Part shown: positions 36,365 to 44,799 of the stretch, one piece after another | Numbering within the stretch: the stretch's first letter is position 1 | How the letters are laid out: every line of letters starts with the position of its first letter | Assembly: GCF_000147675.1 (NCBI RefSeq) | Contig: NZ_ADGQ01000032.1 | Location: 1-62,702, forward strand | DNA: 62,702 nt | Source of the DNA: Peptostreptococcus stomatis DSM 17678 | Lineage (GTDB): Bacteria; Bacillota; Clostridia; Peptostreptococcales; Peptostreptococcaceae | Reading direction: 5' to 3' | Notes under the pieces: model-generated | What the model was told of the DNA's origin: nothing | Database searches by the model: none | What the model saw: the letters and a program-made list of their open reading frames with translations, nothing else | Made by a program: the position numbers and the translations under genes

Positions 36365-37552
36365 ATGTATAATATTTTGATAGCCAAGTATGGTGAGATA
36401 GGTGTTAAGGGTAAGAACAGGTATATCTTTGAAAACAAGCTTATAAGAAATATTAGGAATATGTTAAAGCCAATGGGCAAGTTCAACGTATATAAAGAAT
36501 ATGGAAGAATATATATAGATGTGGACGACAGCAACTATGAGGAAGTTATAGAAGAGGTAAGGAAGGTCTTTGGTGTAGTTGGTGTTTGTCCAGCTATAAA
36601 GAGGGACCAGGACTACGACCTATTGAAGGAAACCTCCCTATATATGCTCAAAGAAAGGGTAGCCCAGGGGGCCAAGACTTTTAAGGTAGCATCAAAGAGG
36701 GGGGACAAGTCCTTTAGGCTGACTTCCCAGGAGATGAGTATAGATATTGGAGGCTATGTATTGAGCAAGCTGAACAACCCTGATATAAGGGTTGATGTTA
36801 GAAATCCAGAAGTGACAATTACTTGTGAATATAGGAAGGAACACATTTTGGTATATACAGATGCAGTTGCAGCTTATGGTGGTCTTCCACTTGGTACTAA
36901 TGGCAAGGCTATTACCCTGCTTTCCGGTGGTATAGACAGTCCAGTTGCATCTTGGTTGGTTGCCAAGAGGGGGGTAGACATAGAGGCTGTTCACTTCCAC
37001 TCCTATCCATTTACTAATGAGAGGTCTCAGGAAAAGGTAAGGGACCTGGCTAGGATCCTATCAAAGTACTGTGGTCCTATAAAGTTACATATGGTGAATA
37101 TACTTGATATACAAAAGGCTATAGCTGAAAAGTGTAACGAAGAAGAGACTACTATCCTATCCAGGAGGTTTATGATGAGGATAGCAGAGGAAATAGGAAA
37201 ATCAAGATATTGTGACGCCTTGATTACAGGTGAAAGTATAGGCCAGGTTGCATCCCAGACTATGCAGGGTATAGTTTGTACAAATGCAGCGGTATCACTA
37301 CCTATATTTAGGCCACTGATTGCCATGGACAAGGTTGATATTATAAAGTTGGCAGAAGAGATAGGAACATATGATACATCAATAATACCAGAAACTGATT
37401 GTTGTGCCTTGTTTTCACCTAAGAAGCCAGTGACTAAGCCTAGACTAGAACGCATAGAAAAGTCAGAATCCAAGTTAGATGTAGAGGGTTTGATAAAGGC
37501 GGCGGTAGAGGCTTCTGTAATGGAGGTTATAGAATATGGAGAACATGCTTAA
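36365..37552 (+). CDS. thiI: tRNA 4-thiouridine synthase ThiI
   Basis: A 395-residue protein with N-terminal ferredoxin-like and THUMP domains (about 1-165) and a PP-loop ATPase ([16 protein letters not shown]). It makes s4U at position 8 of tRNAs. It ends soon after [13 protein letters not shown], without the rhodanese domain of E. coli ThiI, so it depends on the desulfurase upstream. AAGGAG lies 9 bases before the ATG. The 3' end overlaps the next gene. Confidence 0.94.
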   Translation: MYNILIAKYGEIGVKGKNRYIFENKLIRNIRNMLKPMGKFNVYKEYGRIYIDVDDSNYEEVIEEVRKVFGVVGVCPAIKRDQDYDLLKETSLYMLKERVAQGAKTFKVASKRGDKSFRLTSQEMSIDIGGYVLSKLNNPDIRVDVRNPEVTITCEYRKEHILVYTDAVAAYGGLPLGTNGKAITLLSGGIDSPVASWLVAKRGVDIEAVHFHSYPFTNERSQEKVRDLARILSKYCGPIKLHMVNILDIQKAIAEKCNEEETTILSRRFMMRIAEEIGKSRYCDALITGESIGQVASQTMQGIVCTNAAVSLPIFRPLIAMDKVDIIKLAEEIGTYDTSIIPETDCCALFSPKKPVTKPRLERIEKSESKLDVEGLIKAAVEASVMEVIEYGEHA

Positions 37553-38501
37553 TATAAATACTAATATAGAAGAAAATATCAGTAGTGGCATGAATGGTGC
37601 TGACACTGAAAAGAATAAGAATGACATCAAGACCAATGTAGAAAAAATTGCCCTGATATTCGAGGGCGGAGGTATGAGGGCTGCATTTTCCTGTGGTATC
37701 TCCAATACCCTTTTAGAAAATGGTATATATTTTGACTATGTTGTTGGTTTATCTGCAGGATCTAGTATGACTGTAAACTATATAGCCAGGGACAAAGTGA
37801 GGACTAAGAGATCTTTTGTGGAGTTAGCAGCAGACCCAAATTTTGGTGGTTGGAAGACTTTTTTACAGGGCAAGGGATTTTTTAATTCAGAGTATATATA
37901 TGAACATACATCTGGGCCAGGCCAGGCCCTGCCATTAGATTTCGACTTTTTCATGGCCAATCCAACCAGGTTTAGGATAATTGCCTATGATATGGCAGCA
38001 GATGGGCCAAGGATATTTACCAATTCAGATATAAAGAAATTGCCAGACCTGATGAAAATAGTAAGGGCATCTTCATCCCTGCCAATTTTTATGAAAGCCA
38101 CAGAGTATGAGGGCAAGATATATTATGACGGAGGAGTTTTGGGTGGTATACCCCTTGATGTTGCCATTAGCGAAGGCTATGAAAAATTCTTTATAGTTAG
38201 GACCCAAGAAAGGTCATATAGGAAAAAGCCGGTCAAGCATCCTAGATTGATGGAGGCATATTTCAGAAAGAATCCTGCCATGGCCAAAAGAATCATAGAT
38301 AGGCCACAAGTATATAATGATATATGTGACCGGATAGATATGCTAGAAGCCCAGGGAAAGGCCTATGTAGTATATCCTGAAGATATGAAGATATCAAATA
38401 GGGAGAAGAATGTAGATATTCTTGAAGGTCTTTATAGGCAGGGTCTAGAGATAGGCAAAAGAGACCTGGAAAAGTGGAAAAAATTTATAAATAATATTTA
38501 A
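37536..38501 (+). CDS. patatin-like phospholipase
   Basis: A 321-residue predicted lipid acyl hydrolase. Catalytic features are the oxyanion loop [13 protein letters not shown], the nucleophile elbow GLSAGSS and the aspartate of [12 protein letters not shown] (Ser-Asp dyad). The first ~35 residues are polar and Asn/Glu-rich and precede the fold; no signal peptide, so cytoplasmic. The start overlaps thiI by 17 bases with GGAGG inside thiI; an ATG nine bases on is an alternative. A terminator follows. Confidence 0.9.
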   Translation: MENMLNINTNIEENISSGMNGADTEKNKNDIKTNVEKIALIFEGGGMRAAFSCGISNTLLENGIYFDYVVGLSAGSSMTVNYIARDKVRTKRSFVELAADPNFGGWKTFLQGKGFFNSEYIYEHTSGPGQALPLDFDFFMANPTRFRIIAYDMAADGPRIFTNSDIKKLPDLMKIVRASSSLPIFMKATEYEGKIYYDGGVLGGIPLDVAISEGYEKFFIVRTQERSYRKKPVKHPRLMEAYFRKNPAMAKRIIDRPQVYNDICDRIDMLEAQGKAYVVYPEDMKISNREKNVDILEGLYRQGLEIGKRDLEKWKKFINNI

Positions 38502-38524
38502 AAAATAAGCATAGGGATTCGTAT

Positions 38525-38568
38525 GACCCTCTTTACTGGACAAAAAGTTTAGTAAGGAGGGTTATTTG
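38525..38568 (+). terminator. terminator after the patatin gene
   Basis: GACCCTCTTTACT/AGTAAGGAGGGTT stem, loop GGACAAAAAGTTT, then ATTTG. Confidence 0.78.
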
Positions 38569-38654
38569 TTTATAGTCGTAATTCCTTCTATATAAAAAAT
38601 GCTATGAAGTGCTAATAATTAAAAATAAACAAAAAAAATCTATCGCAATATATA

Positions 38655-38683
38655 TTGATAATAGGTAGCAGATATGCTAAAAT
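38655..38683 (+). promoter_or_regulatory. promoter of the surface-protein pair
   Basis: TTGATA at 38655-38660, 17-base spacer, TAAAAT at 38678-38683, about 57 bases before the start codon. Confidence 0.7.
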
Positions 38684-38740
38684 AATAGGAAAGTTTAGCC
38701 TTAAATAGGTTAAAAGAAGATATAATAGGAGGAATTTGGT

Positions 38741-40405
38741 ATGAAAATTAAGCAGACTAAGTCCATTGGTATAGCTTTAGCAATGGCAGTAGTTGTTGGT
38801 GGTATTACGCCAGGCGTATATGCAGACACAACAACTAACAAAACAGAAGTAGAAAGAATCGGGGGAGCGGATAGAACAGAAACTTCCCTAAAAGTATTGG
38901 AAAAATTAGGTGGAGTAAAGAAGACATACCTGGTAAATGGTTACCAGTTTTCAGATGCTCTTTCAATTGCACCAGTAGCAGCAGCAAACAATGAGGGTAT
39001 TGTGCTGGCAACTAAGGGCAACGTAGATGCTAGTCTTTCAAAGCAGGGTATAAGTGAAGTTACATTGGTTGGTGGAGAAAACTCTATATCTTCAAGTGTA
39101 GAAAAGAGCCTGGCTTCTAAGTTCAAGACTAATAGAATAGCTGGTACAGACAGGTACAAGACTTCAGAGATGATTGTAGAATCAACAGGTAAAAAAGAAG
39201 TCGGTGTTGCAACAGGTAAGGACTTCCCGGATGCCCTATCTTCAGGAGCATTTCTTGCTAAGAAGAATCTACCTCTTCTATTAGTAAATGGAAAGACTCA
39301 GACTAGCCTACCTCAGGGACTAAAAGGCCTATATACATTTGGTGGTAAGTCAAGTGTTGCAAATGACTTCGGTAAGAGAATTGCAGGCACAAATAGGTAT
39401 GAAACTTCTGAAAAGATAGCAGAAGAATTCGGAAAGAGCGATGTTGTAGTATTGGCATCAGGAACAAACTTTGCCGATGCATTGGCAGCAGCTCCTCTAG
39501 CTAAGAAGATGAATGCCCCAATAGTTCTAGTAAAGAAGGATTCACTTAGTGAAAATGCAAAAAAGCTTGTTAAAGAAGCTAAGAAGGTATATGTAGTTGG
39601 TGGTGAAAACACAATTTCAAACAAGTTAGTTGATGAAATAAAGACTAAAGATGCTGCAGATAATACAACATCTTCTGGCTCAAGCTCTGGTGGTGGAAGT
39701 AGTGCGCCAGCAGTAAATAAGGTTGAGGTTAAAGAAATTAAGATACTAGGTGAAGGTGTTAATGGGGCTGACGGTGCCTACAATGTAAGCATGGATGCAG
39801 GCAAGTCACTAAAATTAACGACTGAAGTAATAGATACTAAGTTACAGAAGTTAGCCGGTAAAGATGCCGAAGTTGAAATAGCTAAAATTGGTGACTACCC
39901 TATGGGAGTGGAAGTTAAGAAGGCTGATGACGGTTCAATAACTATTGAAGCAGACAAAGACTTAAGTAAAGATGCTACAATAAAGGTAGAGTTAAAGTCT
40001 ACTAAGAACCCAAATGTCAAGGCTGAGATAACAGTTACTATAAAGAAGGTAGAAGCCCCTAAGCCTAAAAAAGACCCACAAGCAAAATTAGAATATTCTG
40101 GAGGTTTGTACTCTACTGATAGTGATTGGACGAATGCAGTAAGGACTGGAAAGGCTATTGTAAAAGTCACAAATGCTTCAGGCCAAACTACAACATTAAC
40201 ACACAATCCGAAGGGTTATGAGTATGGTAAAAACAATATCTATTACATAACTAACTCTTTCAACCAGAATTTTGGCTGTGTTGTAGAGGGTGTAGCTAAG
40301 GGCGATATATTCACAATAGAAGTAGAAGGCTACAAGACTGTAAAGGTTATAAGTAAGAGTACTTATAAATCACCTACGTTTGAAAATCTTACAATATTAG
40401 ATTAA
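38741..40405 (+). CDS. cell wall-binding repeat 2 (CWB2) surface protein
   Basis: A 554-residue exported protein. Signal peptide about 1-28 (ending GVYADT). Three CWB2 repeats follow between about 37 and 300, each with the R-I-(G/A)-G-x-(D/N)-R motif (VERIGGADRTETS, NRIAGTDRYKTS, KRIAGTNRYETS) and a final VGGENTIS. CWB2 triplets bind anionic cell-wall polymers non-covalently, as in C. difficile. After a Ser/Gly linker (SSGSSSGGGSSAP) come Ig-like strands and a C-terminal domain (about 455-554) I do not recognise. A CWB2 protein of Peptostreptococcus anaerobius (PCWBR2) is reported to bind host integrin; whether this is its orthologue was not checked. Transcribed with the next gene. Confidence 0.92.
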   Translation: MKIKQTKSIGIALAMAVVVGGITPGVYADTTTNKTEVERIGGADRTETSLKVLEKLGGVKKTYLVNGYQFSDALSIAPVAAANNEGIVLATKGNVDASLSKQGISEVTLVGGENSISSSVEKSLASKFKTNRIAGTDRYKTSEMIVESTGKKEVGVATGKDFPDALSSGAFLAKKNLPLLLVNGKTQTSLPQGLKGLYTFGGKSSVANDFGKRIAGTNRYETSEKIAEEFGKSDVVVLASGTNFADALAAAPLAKKMNAPIVLVKKDSLSENAKKLVKEAKKVYVVGGENTISNKLVDEIKTKDAADNTTSSGSSSGGGSSAPAVNKVEVKEIKILGEGVNGADGAYNVSMDAGKSLKLTTEVIDTKLQKLAGKDAEVEIAKIGDYPMGVEVKKADDGSITIEADKDLSKDATIKVELKSTKNPNVKAEITVTIKKVEAPKPKKDPQAKLEYSGGLYSTDSDWTNAVRTGKAIVKVTNASGQTTTLTHNPKGYEYGKNNIYYITNSFNQNFGCVVEGVAKGDIFTIEVEGYKTVKVISKSTYKSPTFENLTILD

Positions 40406-40438
40406 TAGCTTTAAAAAGGATAGAAAAAGAGGTTATGT

Positions 40439-42814
40439 ATGAAAAAGATTATTTCAGTATTAATGTCACTTGTTCTAATCTTGTCAGCAGTAGGCCTAAC
40501 TAGAGCTTCAGCTGACGAAAAAACATCGCTAGATATTAGAATAGTTACTGTAGCAGATACAGTATCATACTTGGTAGTAGATGCGTCAAAGTATGAATCA
40601 GGTGTAAGGGAAGTCTACCTTGATGGGGTAAAGAAGGATTTCTCAAAAGTCGATGTTGAACAGAGAATTGTTAAGAGAGAATTCGATGGTTCTCACTCAA
40701 AAATCAAAGTAGTATTAAATAACAATAAGGTTATTGAAGAAAATATTTCTAATATCTACAAGAGGTTCCCTTACAAGTATACGGGTTCAGGCCAAGATTC
40801 TACTCCAGACGTAGTCCTTGGACACGCCACAATGGCCGTTTGGGACTACCATAATGTAGCCAAGGGTGCAGATGGAAAAGAATTGACTTATCCTACAAGA
40901 ACTACATTTGATGTAGACTACACTACAAAAAAGTCTGTAGATACTACGACTACAGCTACACCAAATGAATCACAGGGGTCAAATTCAGCTAACAGTGGAC
41001 TTCCATTCTTTAAGTACGGTGAAAATGTTGAACTAGAATATACTTATTCAAATAAGGATCAGAGGGCCAAGTTTAATGCTGCTAGAAAGATATATCTTTC
41101 TGATAATGGTACAAAAAAGGAAGTTTATGCTGTTAAAGCTATAGATGGTGATAAGGCCAAACTAAAGATTTATGCAAATGATGCAACTTCAACTCTTAAA
41201 AAGGGTGAAAATGAATTAATCATTGAGTATAAGGACAAGACATCTGATAAGATAAAAATAGTCTATGATGACAAGAAGCCATCAAATTCAGGTTCACAGT
41301 CTAATAATCCTTCATCAGCTGGTAATCCAAACCCAACTGAAAAGGCTGACCCAAGAGTATTTGACTATAAGAGAGACCTAGTATTCAAGTATAACTTAAG
41401 TAATAGCGAAGAAAAGAATAAGTACGATCACTTAATAAAGATAAGCAAGCTTTATACACAGCCGAGCTCAGAAGCACAGCTTAGGATAAGAAAGTCTTCT
41501 ACATCTGATGGTACTGGTTATGTGACTATTTCATATAATTCTTCAAGACCAATCCAGAGAAATGGAAAGCACCTACTAAAGTTCTACTATGATAATAAGT
41601 CTCCTGAAACTGAGACTATTTACATAAAGGATAAGGCTCCAGAAGTAATACTGACAGCAGATTCTGGTGAATATGTAGTAGGAAAGTCTATCATATTTAA
41701 CCTAAAGGGATTCTCATATATATTCCAGCAGGATACAGGTATCCAGACAGTCTATCTAAATGGCCAAAAGCTTACTAGAAAAAGGGTAGTAAATCCAGAT
41801 GAAAACTATGAAGACCTAAAGGCTAAGGGTGAAGATGTAGCAGAAAATGAAGCAGAAAACCCTTGGCATGTAGTAGGTGAGACATTTAGGATAAAAAATG
41901 ACGGTATAAAGTACCTTAAGAGGGGTGTAAATTACCTAACTGTCCAGTATGATGGTTACCATGATAGTAACTTCAAGTTTGTCCTAAATGCAAATCCTAA
42001 TGCTAAGGCCAATGAGAAAAAGTCTGAAGATGTAGCTAAAACTAGGACAACTAGGGCAGCCAGGGCTGACGTAGTTACATCTGCTACAGGAGGCGGAACA
42101 TCTAAGCCTTCAGTTGGAGGAGACGGTGGCGGCAGCGTGACTATGCCAGCTAAAATAGCCTTCAAGTTTGATATGGTTGCCAACGCCTTTATACTAGAAA
42201 AGTTATCATATGATGTAGCTAGTGCAAAGAAGATTGGAGATACTTGGGAAGGTACATCAAAAGAAATAGCCTTGATGAACGGTACTATAAACAGGAGAAT
42301 TGTTTGGGATAGGTACCTTACATATGTTCAGAATAACAGGCTAAATAATGGTGTATACAAGACTTTTGCTGAATATTACAATGATAATTCCGCATACTTG
42401 TCTCAGAATGGATACAATACATTTAAGTATATATTTGGAAGTGGATTAGGAGCTCCAATATACAATATGAAGGTGTATGAGAATTCTGATGAAACATCAA
42501 ATCCTGAAAAATCTACTAATGTAAATATAGAAGTAAGGTTTAGGGCTGAAGGATATGCTGACAGGGTGATGAAGGTAAATGATGAAGCCAAGTTTGATAT
42601 CCAAAATTTTGATGCACCTGCAGTTACAAGTGTAGACATAATAAAGCCGAATAAAGAGAAGATAAGAGTTGATATCAATGAATGCAAATATATTAAGTCT
42701 CTAGGCATGTTATCAATAAAGGCTGATCACTTCACTGAGGCTGGAGAATATACAGCAATATTCCATTTTGATGGAGCAAATGATACAGAGGTAGTCTTTA
42801 CTGTTGAACAGTAG
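40439..42814 (+). CDS. large exported multi-domain surface protein
   Basis: A 791-residue protein with a signal peptide (about 1-25, ending TRASA). It consists of several strand-rich modules separated by Ser/Asn/Pro- or Gly-rich linkers (about 165-185, 275-300 and 540-575). Modules repeat a pattern of 'K(R/K)G.N.L...Y..' ends (LKKGENELIIEYKD, IQRNGKHLLKFYYD, LKRGVNYLTVQYDG), so they are probably diverged copies of one fold; a resemblance to hemoglobin-interacting or Ig-like domains is possible but unproven. No LPXTG or CWB2 motif, so it may be held by its partner. It lies 33 bases after the CWB2 gene with AGAGGTT before the ATG. Confidence 0.78.
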   Translation: MKKIISVLMSLVLILSAVGLTRASADEKTSLDIRIVTVADTVSYLVVDASKYESGVREVYLDGVKKDFSKVDVEQRIVKREFDGSHSKIKVVLNNNKVIEENISNIYKRFPYKYTGSGQDSTPDVVLGHATMAVWDYHNVAKGADGKELTYPTRTTFDVDYTTKKSVDTTTTATPNESQGSNSANSGLPFFKYGENVELEYTYSNKDQRAKFNAARKIYLSDNGTKKEVYAVKAIDGDKAKLKIYANDATSTLKKGENELIIEYKDKTSDKIKIVYDDKKPSNSGSQSNNPSSAGNPNPTEKADPRVFDYKRDLVFKYNLSNSEEKNKYDHLIKISKLYTQPSSEAQLRIRKSSTSDGTGYVTISYNSSRPIQRNGKHLLKFYYDNKSPETETIYIKDKAPEVILTADSGEYVVGKSIIFNLKGFSYIFQQDTGIQTVYLNGQKLTRKRVVNPDENYEDLKAKGEDVAENEAENPWHVVGETFRIKNDGIKYLKRGVNYLTVQYDGYHDSNFKFVLNANPNAKANEKKSEDVAKTRTTRAARADVVTSATGGGTSKPSVGGDGGGSVTMPAKIAFKFDMVANAFILEKLSYDVASAKKIGDTWEGTSKEIALMNGTINRRIVWDRYLTYVQNNRLNNGVYKTFAEYYNDNSAYLSQNGYNTFKYIFGSGLGAPIYNMKVYENSDETSNPEKSTNVNIEVRFRAEGYADRVMKVNDEAKFDIQNFDAPAVTSVDIIKPNKEKIRVDINECKYIKSLGMLSIKADHFTEAGEYTAIFHFDGANDTEVVFTVEQ

Positions 42815-42879
42815 ATAGATTATATACCCATCTAATAAAAATACATAATTATATAAAGATAATAAACAATATCTATTTT

Positions 42880-42913
42880 TCCTCCTTGATGCTAGCATCA
42901 AGGAGGATTTTTT
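42880..42913 (+). terminator. perfect-palindrome terminator
   Basis: A 28-base perfect palindrome with arms TCCTCCTTGATGC and GCATCAAGGAGGA, then TTTTTT. Very strong. Confidence 0.92.
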
Positions 42914-42915
42914 AT

Positions 42916-42943
42916 ATGTTCGGATAAATATGTTCGGATAAAT
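42916..42943 (+). repeat. 14-bp tandem duplication
   Basis: ATGTTCGGATAAAT occurs twice in direct succession right after the terminator. No function is evident. Confidence 0.8.
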
Positions 42944-43093
42944 AGGTTTATAATTTGAATGAAATTTTTTAAGTGTAAAGGAAGAACTATAGGATATATA
43001 AGACCTTTTTATATAAAAACAATTGATTTTTTCTTTCATTAGATGTATAATAACAAGAATGTGTACAAAGTATGTACAAGGAAAGGAAAATAT

Positions 43094-44710
43094 ATGGAAA
43101 TAACAAAATTCAATGAATTACAAGTAAGTGAAGAAATAAAGAGAGCTATAGAGGATCTAGGTTACGAAGAGCCATCTCCAATCCAGGCCCAGGCCATACC
43201 ATGTATGATAGAGGGTCATGATGTAATAGGCCAGGCCCAGACAGGTACGGGTAAGACAGCGTCTTTCAGTATACCAATCTTAGAAAATATTGATAGAGAC
43301 AATAGAAAGTTACAGGCAATAGTATTGTGTCCTACCAGAGAATTGGCTATACAGGTCTCTGAGGAGGTCAGAAAGCTTGCAAAATACATGCAGGGTATAC
43401 GTACCCTACCAATATATGGTGGACAGCCTATAGACAGGCAAATAAAGGCTCTAAAGGGTGGTGTACAGGTCGCAATAGGTACACCTGGACGTGTAATCGA
43501 CCATATAAATAGAAAGACATTAAAGCTAGACCAGGTAAAGATGGTTGTCTTGGACGAAGCGGATGAAATGTTAGACATGGGCTTTAGGGAGGATATAGAA
43601 ACTATCCTGTCAAATGTGCCTGAAGAAAGGCAGACAGCCCTATTCTCAGCTACTATGCCTAAGGCCATTCTAGAGCTAACTAAGAAGTACCAGAAGGACC
43701 CTGTCCATATCAAGGTTGTAAGAAAGACCCTTACAGTTTCAAATATCAAGCAGTACTATATAGAAACAAGGAAATCTAACAAGCTTGAAGTTTTGACTAG
43801 ACTTCTTGATGTATACAACCCAAAGCTAACAGTGGTATTTACTAATACTAAAAAGGGGGCAGATGAACTAGTATCAAGCCTACAGGCCAGGGGTTATGGG
43901 GCTGATTCGCTACACGGTGACCTAAAGCAGGTTCAAAGAGACATAGTTATGGACAAGTTCAGGGCTGGAACTATAGATATACTTGTGGCAACTGATGTGG
44001 CTGCCAGGGGTATAGACATAGATGATGTAGAGTGTGTAATCAACTACGAGCTACCTCAGGATGATGAGTACTATGTACACAGGATAGGTAGGACTGGTAG
44101 GGCCGGTAGAGAAGGTATAGCTTTTTCCTTTGCTTTTGGTAGGGAAATGAGGAAGTTAAAAGATATAGAAAGATATACCAAGTCAAAGATAGTAAAGCAT
44201 GACATACCGTCTGTAAATGATGTAGAGGAAAAGAAGGTTAGTCAATTTTTCCAAGGTGTAAAGGAAACCCTAGAGGAAGGAAATATAGCCAAGCATGTAC
44301 AATGGATAGAGGACTTCTGTAATGAGGAAGATTACTCTATGATAGATATTTGTGCGGCTATCCTAAAAAATAGCATGGGCGATGAAGAAATGCAGGAAAT
44401 AGTCGAAGAAGCACCAAAATCTAGGGATAGGCACAGATTGAACCAATCGGATGTAACTAGATTATTCCTAAATGTAGGTAAGAACCAGAGGATCTTGGCC
44501 AAGGATATCTTGGGGGCCATAGCTGGTGAAACAGGTATCAGGAGCAAGTTTATAGGGAACATAGATGTATATGACAAGTATACCTTTGTTGATGTAGACA
44601 AGAACAAGGCCAGAGAGATTATAGAAAAAATGAAAAACAGGAAGATAAAGGGCAATAAACTCAATATAGAAAGGGCAAATAGAAATAATCGCTCAAGAAG
44701 AAAAAAGTAA
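43094..44710 (+). CDS. DEAD-box RNA helicase with DbpA-type C-terminal domain
   Basis: A 538-residue ATP-dependent RNA helicase. Q motif SPIQAQAIP, Walker A AQTGTGKT, PTRELA, the DEAD box in VLDEADEMLDMGF, SAT and HRIGRTGRAGREG are all present. After about residue 450 there is a DbpA-type RNA-binding domain (RLFLNVGKNQRILAKDILGAI...). Likely role in ribosome assembly or RNA turnover, like CshA or DeaD. ATG 43094 is chosen over 43043 because AAGGAAAGG precedes it and the first 17 residues have no family match. Confidence 0.92.
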   Translation: MEITKFNELQVSEEIKRAIEDLGYEEPSPIQAQAIPCMIEGHDVIGQAQTGTGKTASFSIPILENIDRDNRKLQAIVLCPTRELAIQVSEEVRKLAKYMQGIRTLPIYGGQPIDRQIKALKGGVQVAIGTPGRVIDHINRKTLKLDQVKMVVLDEADEMLDMGFREDIETILSNVPEERQTALFSATMPKAILELTKKYQKDPVHIKVVRKTLTVSNIKQYYIETRKSNKLEVLTRLLDVYNPKLTVVFTNTKKGADELVSSLQARGYGADSLHGDLKQVQRDIVMDKFRAGTIDILVATDVAARGIDIDDVECVINYELPQDDEYYVHRIGRTGRAGREGIAFSFAFGREMRKLKDIERYTKSKIVKHDIPSVNDVEEKKVSQFFQGVKETLEEGNIAKHVQWIEDFCNEEDYSMIDICAAILKNSMGDEEMQEIVEEAPKSRDRHRLNQSDVTRLFLNVGKNQRILAKDILGAIAGETGIRSKFIGNIDVYDKYTFVDVDKNKAREIIEKMKNRKIKGNKLNIERANRNNRSRRKK

Positions 44711-44722
44711 TTAGATAATACT

Positions 44723-44756
44723 AAAGGGAGTCATAAAATGTGACTCCCTTTTACTT
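44723..44756. terminator. bidirectional terminator between helicase and PBP genes
   Basis: AAAGGGAGTCA/TGACTCCCTTT stem with A-rich left and T-rich right flanks, between convergent genes. Confidence 0.88.
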
Positions 44757-44799
44757 ATATATATTTTTAAATTAGATATTTTACCCCATACCTGTCAAA

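Noticed and set aside
43043-43093. Upstream ATG for the DEAD-box helicase
   Set aside because: The extra 17 residues are unlike the family and the real ribosome site lies inside them.
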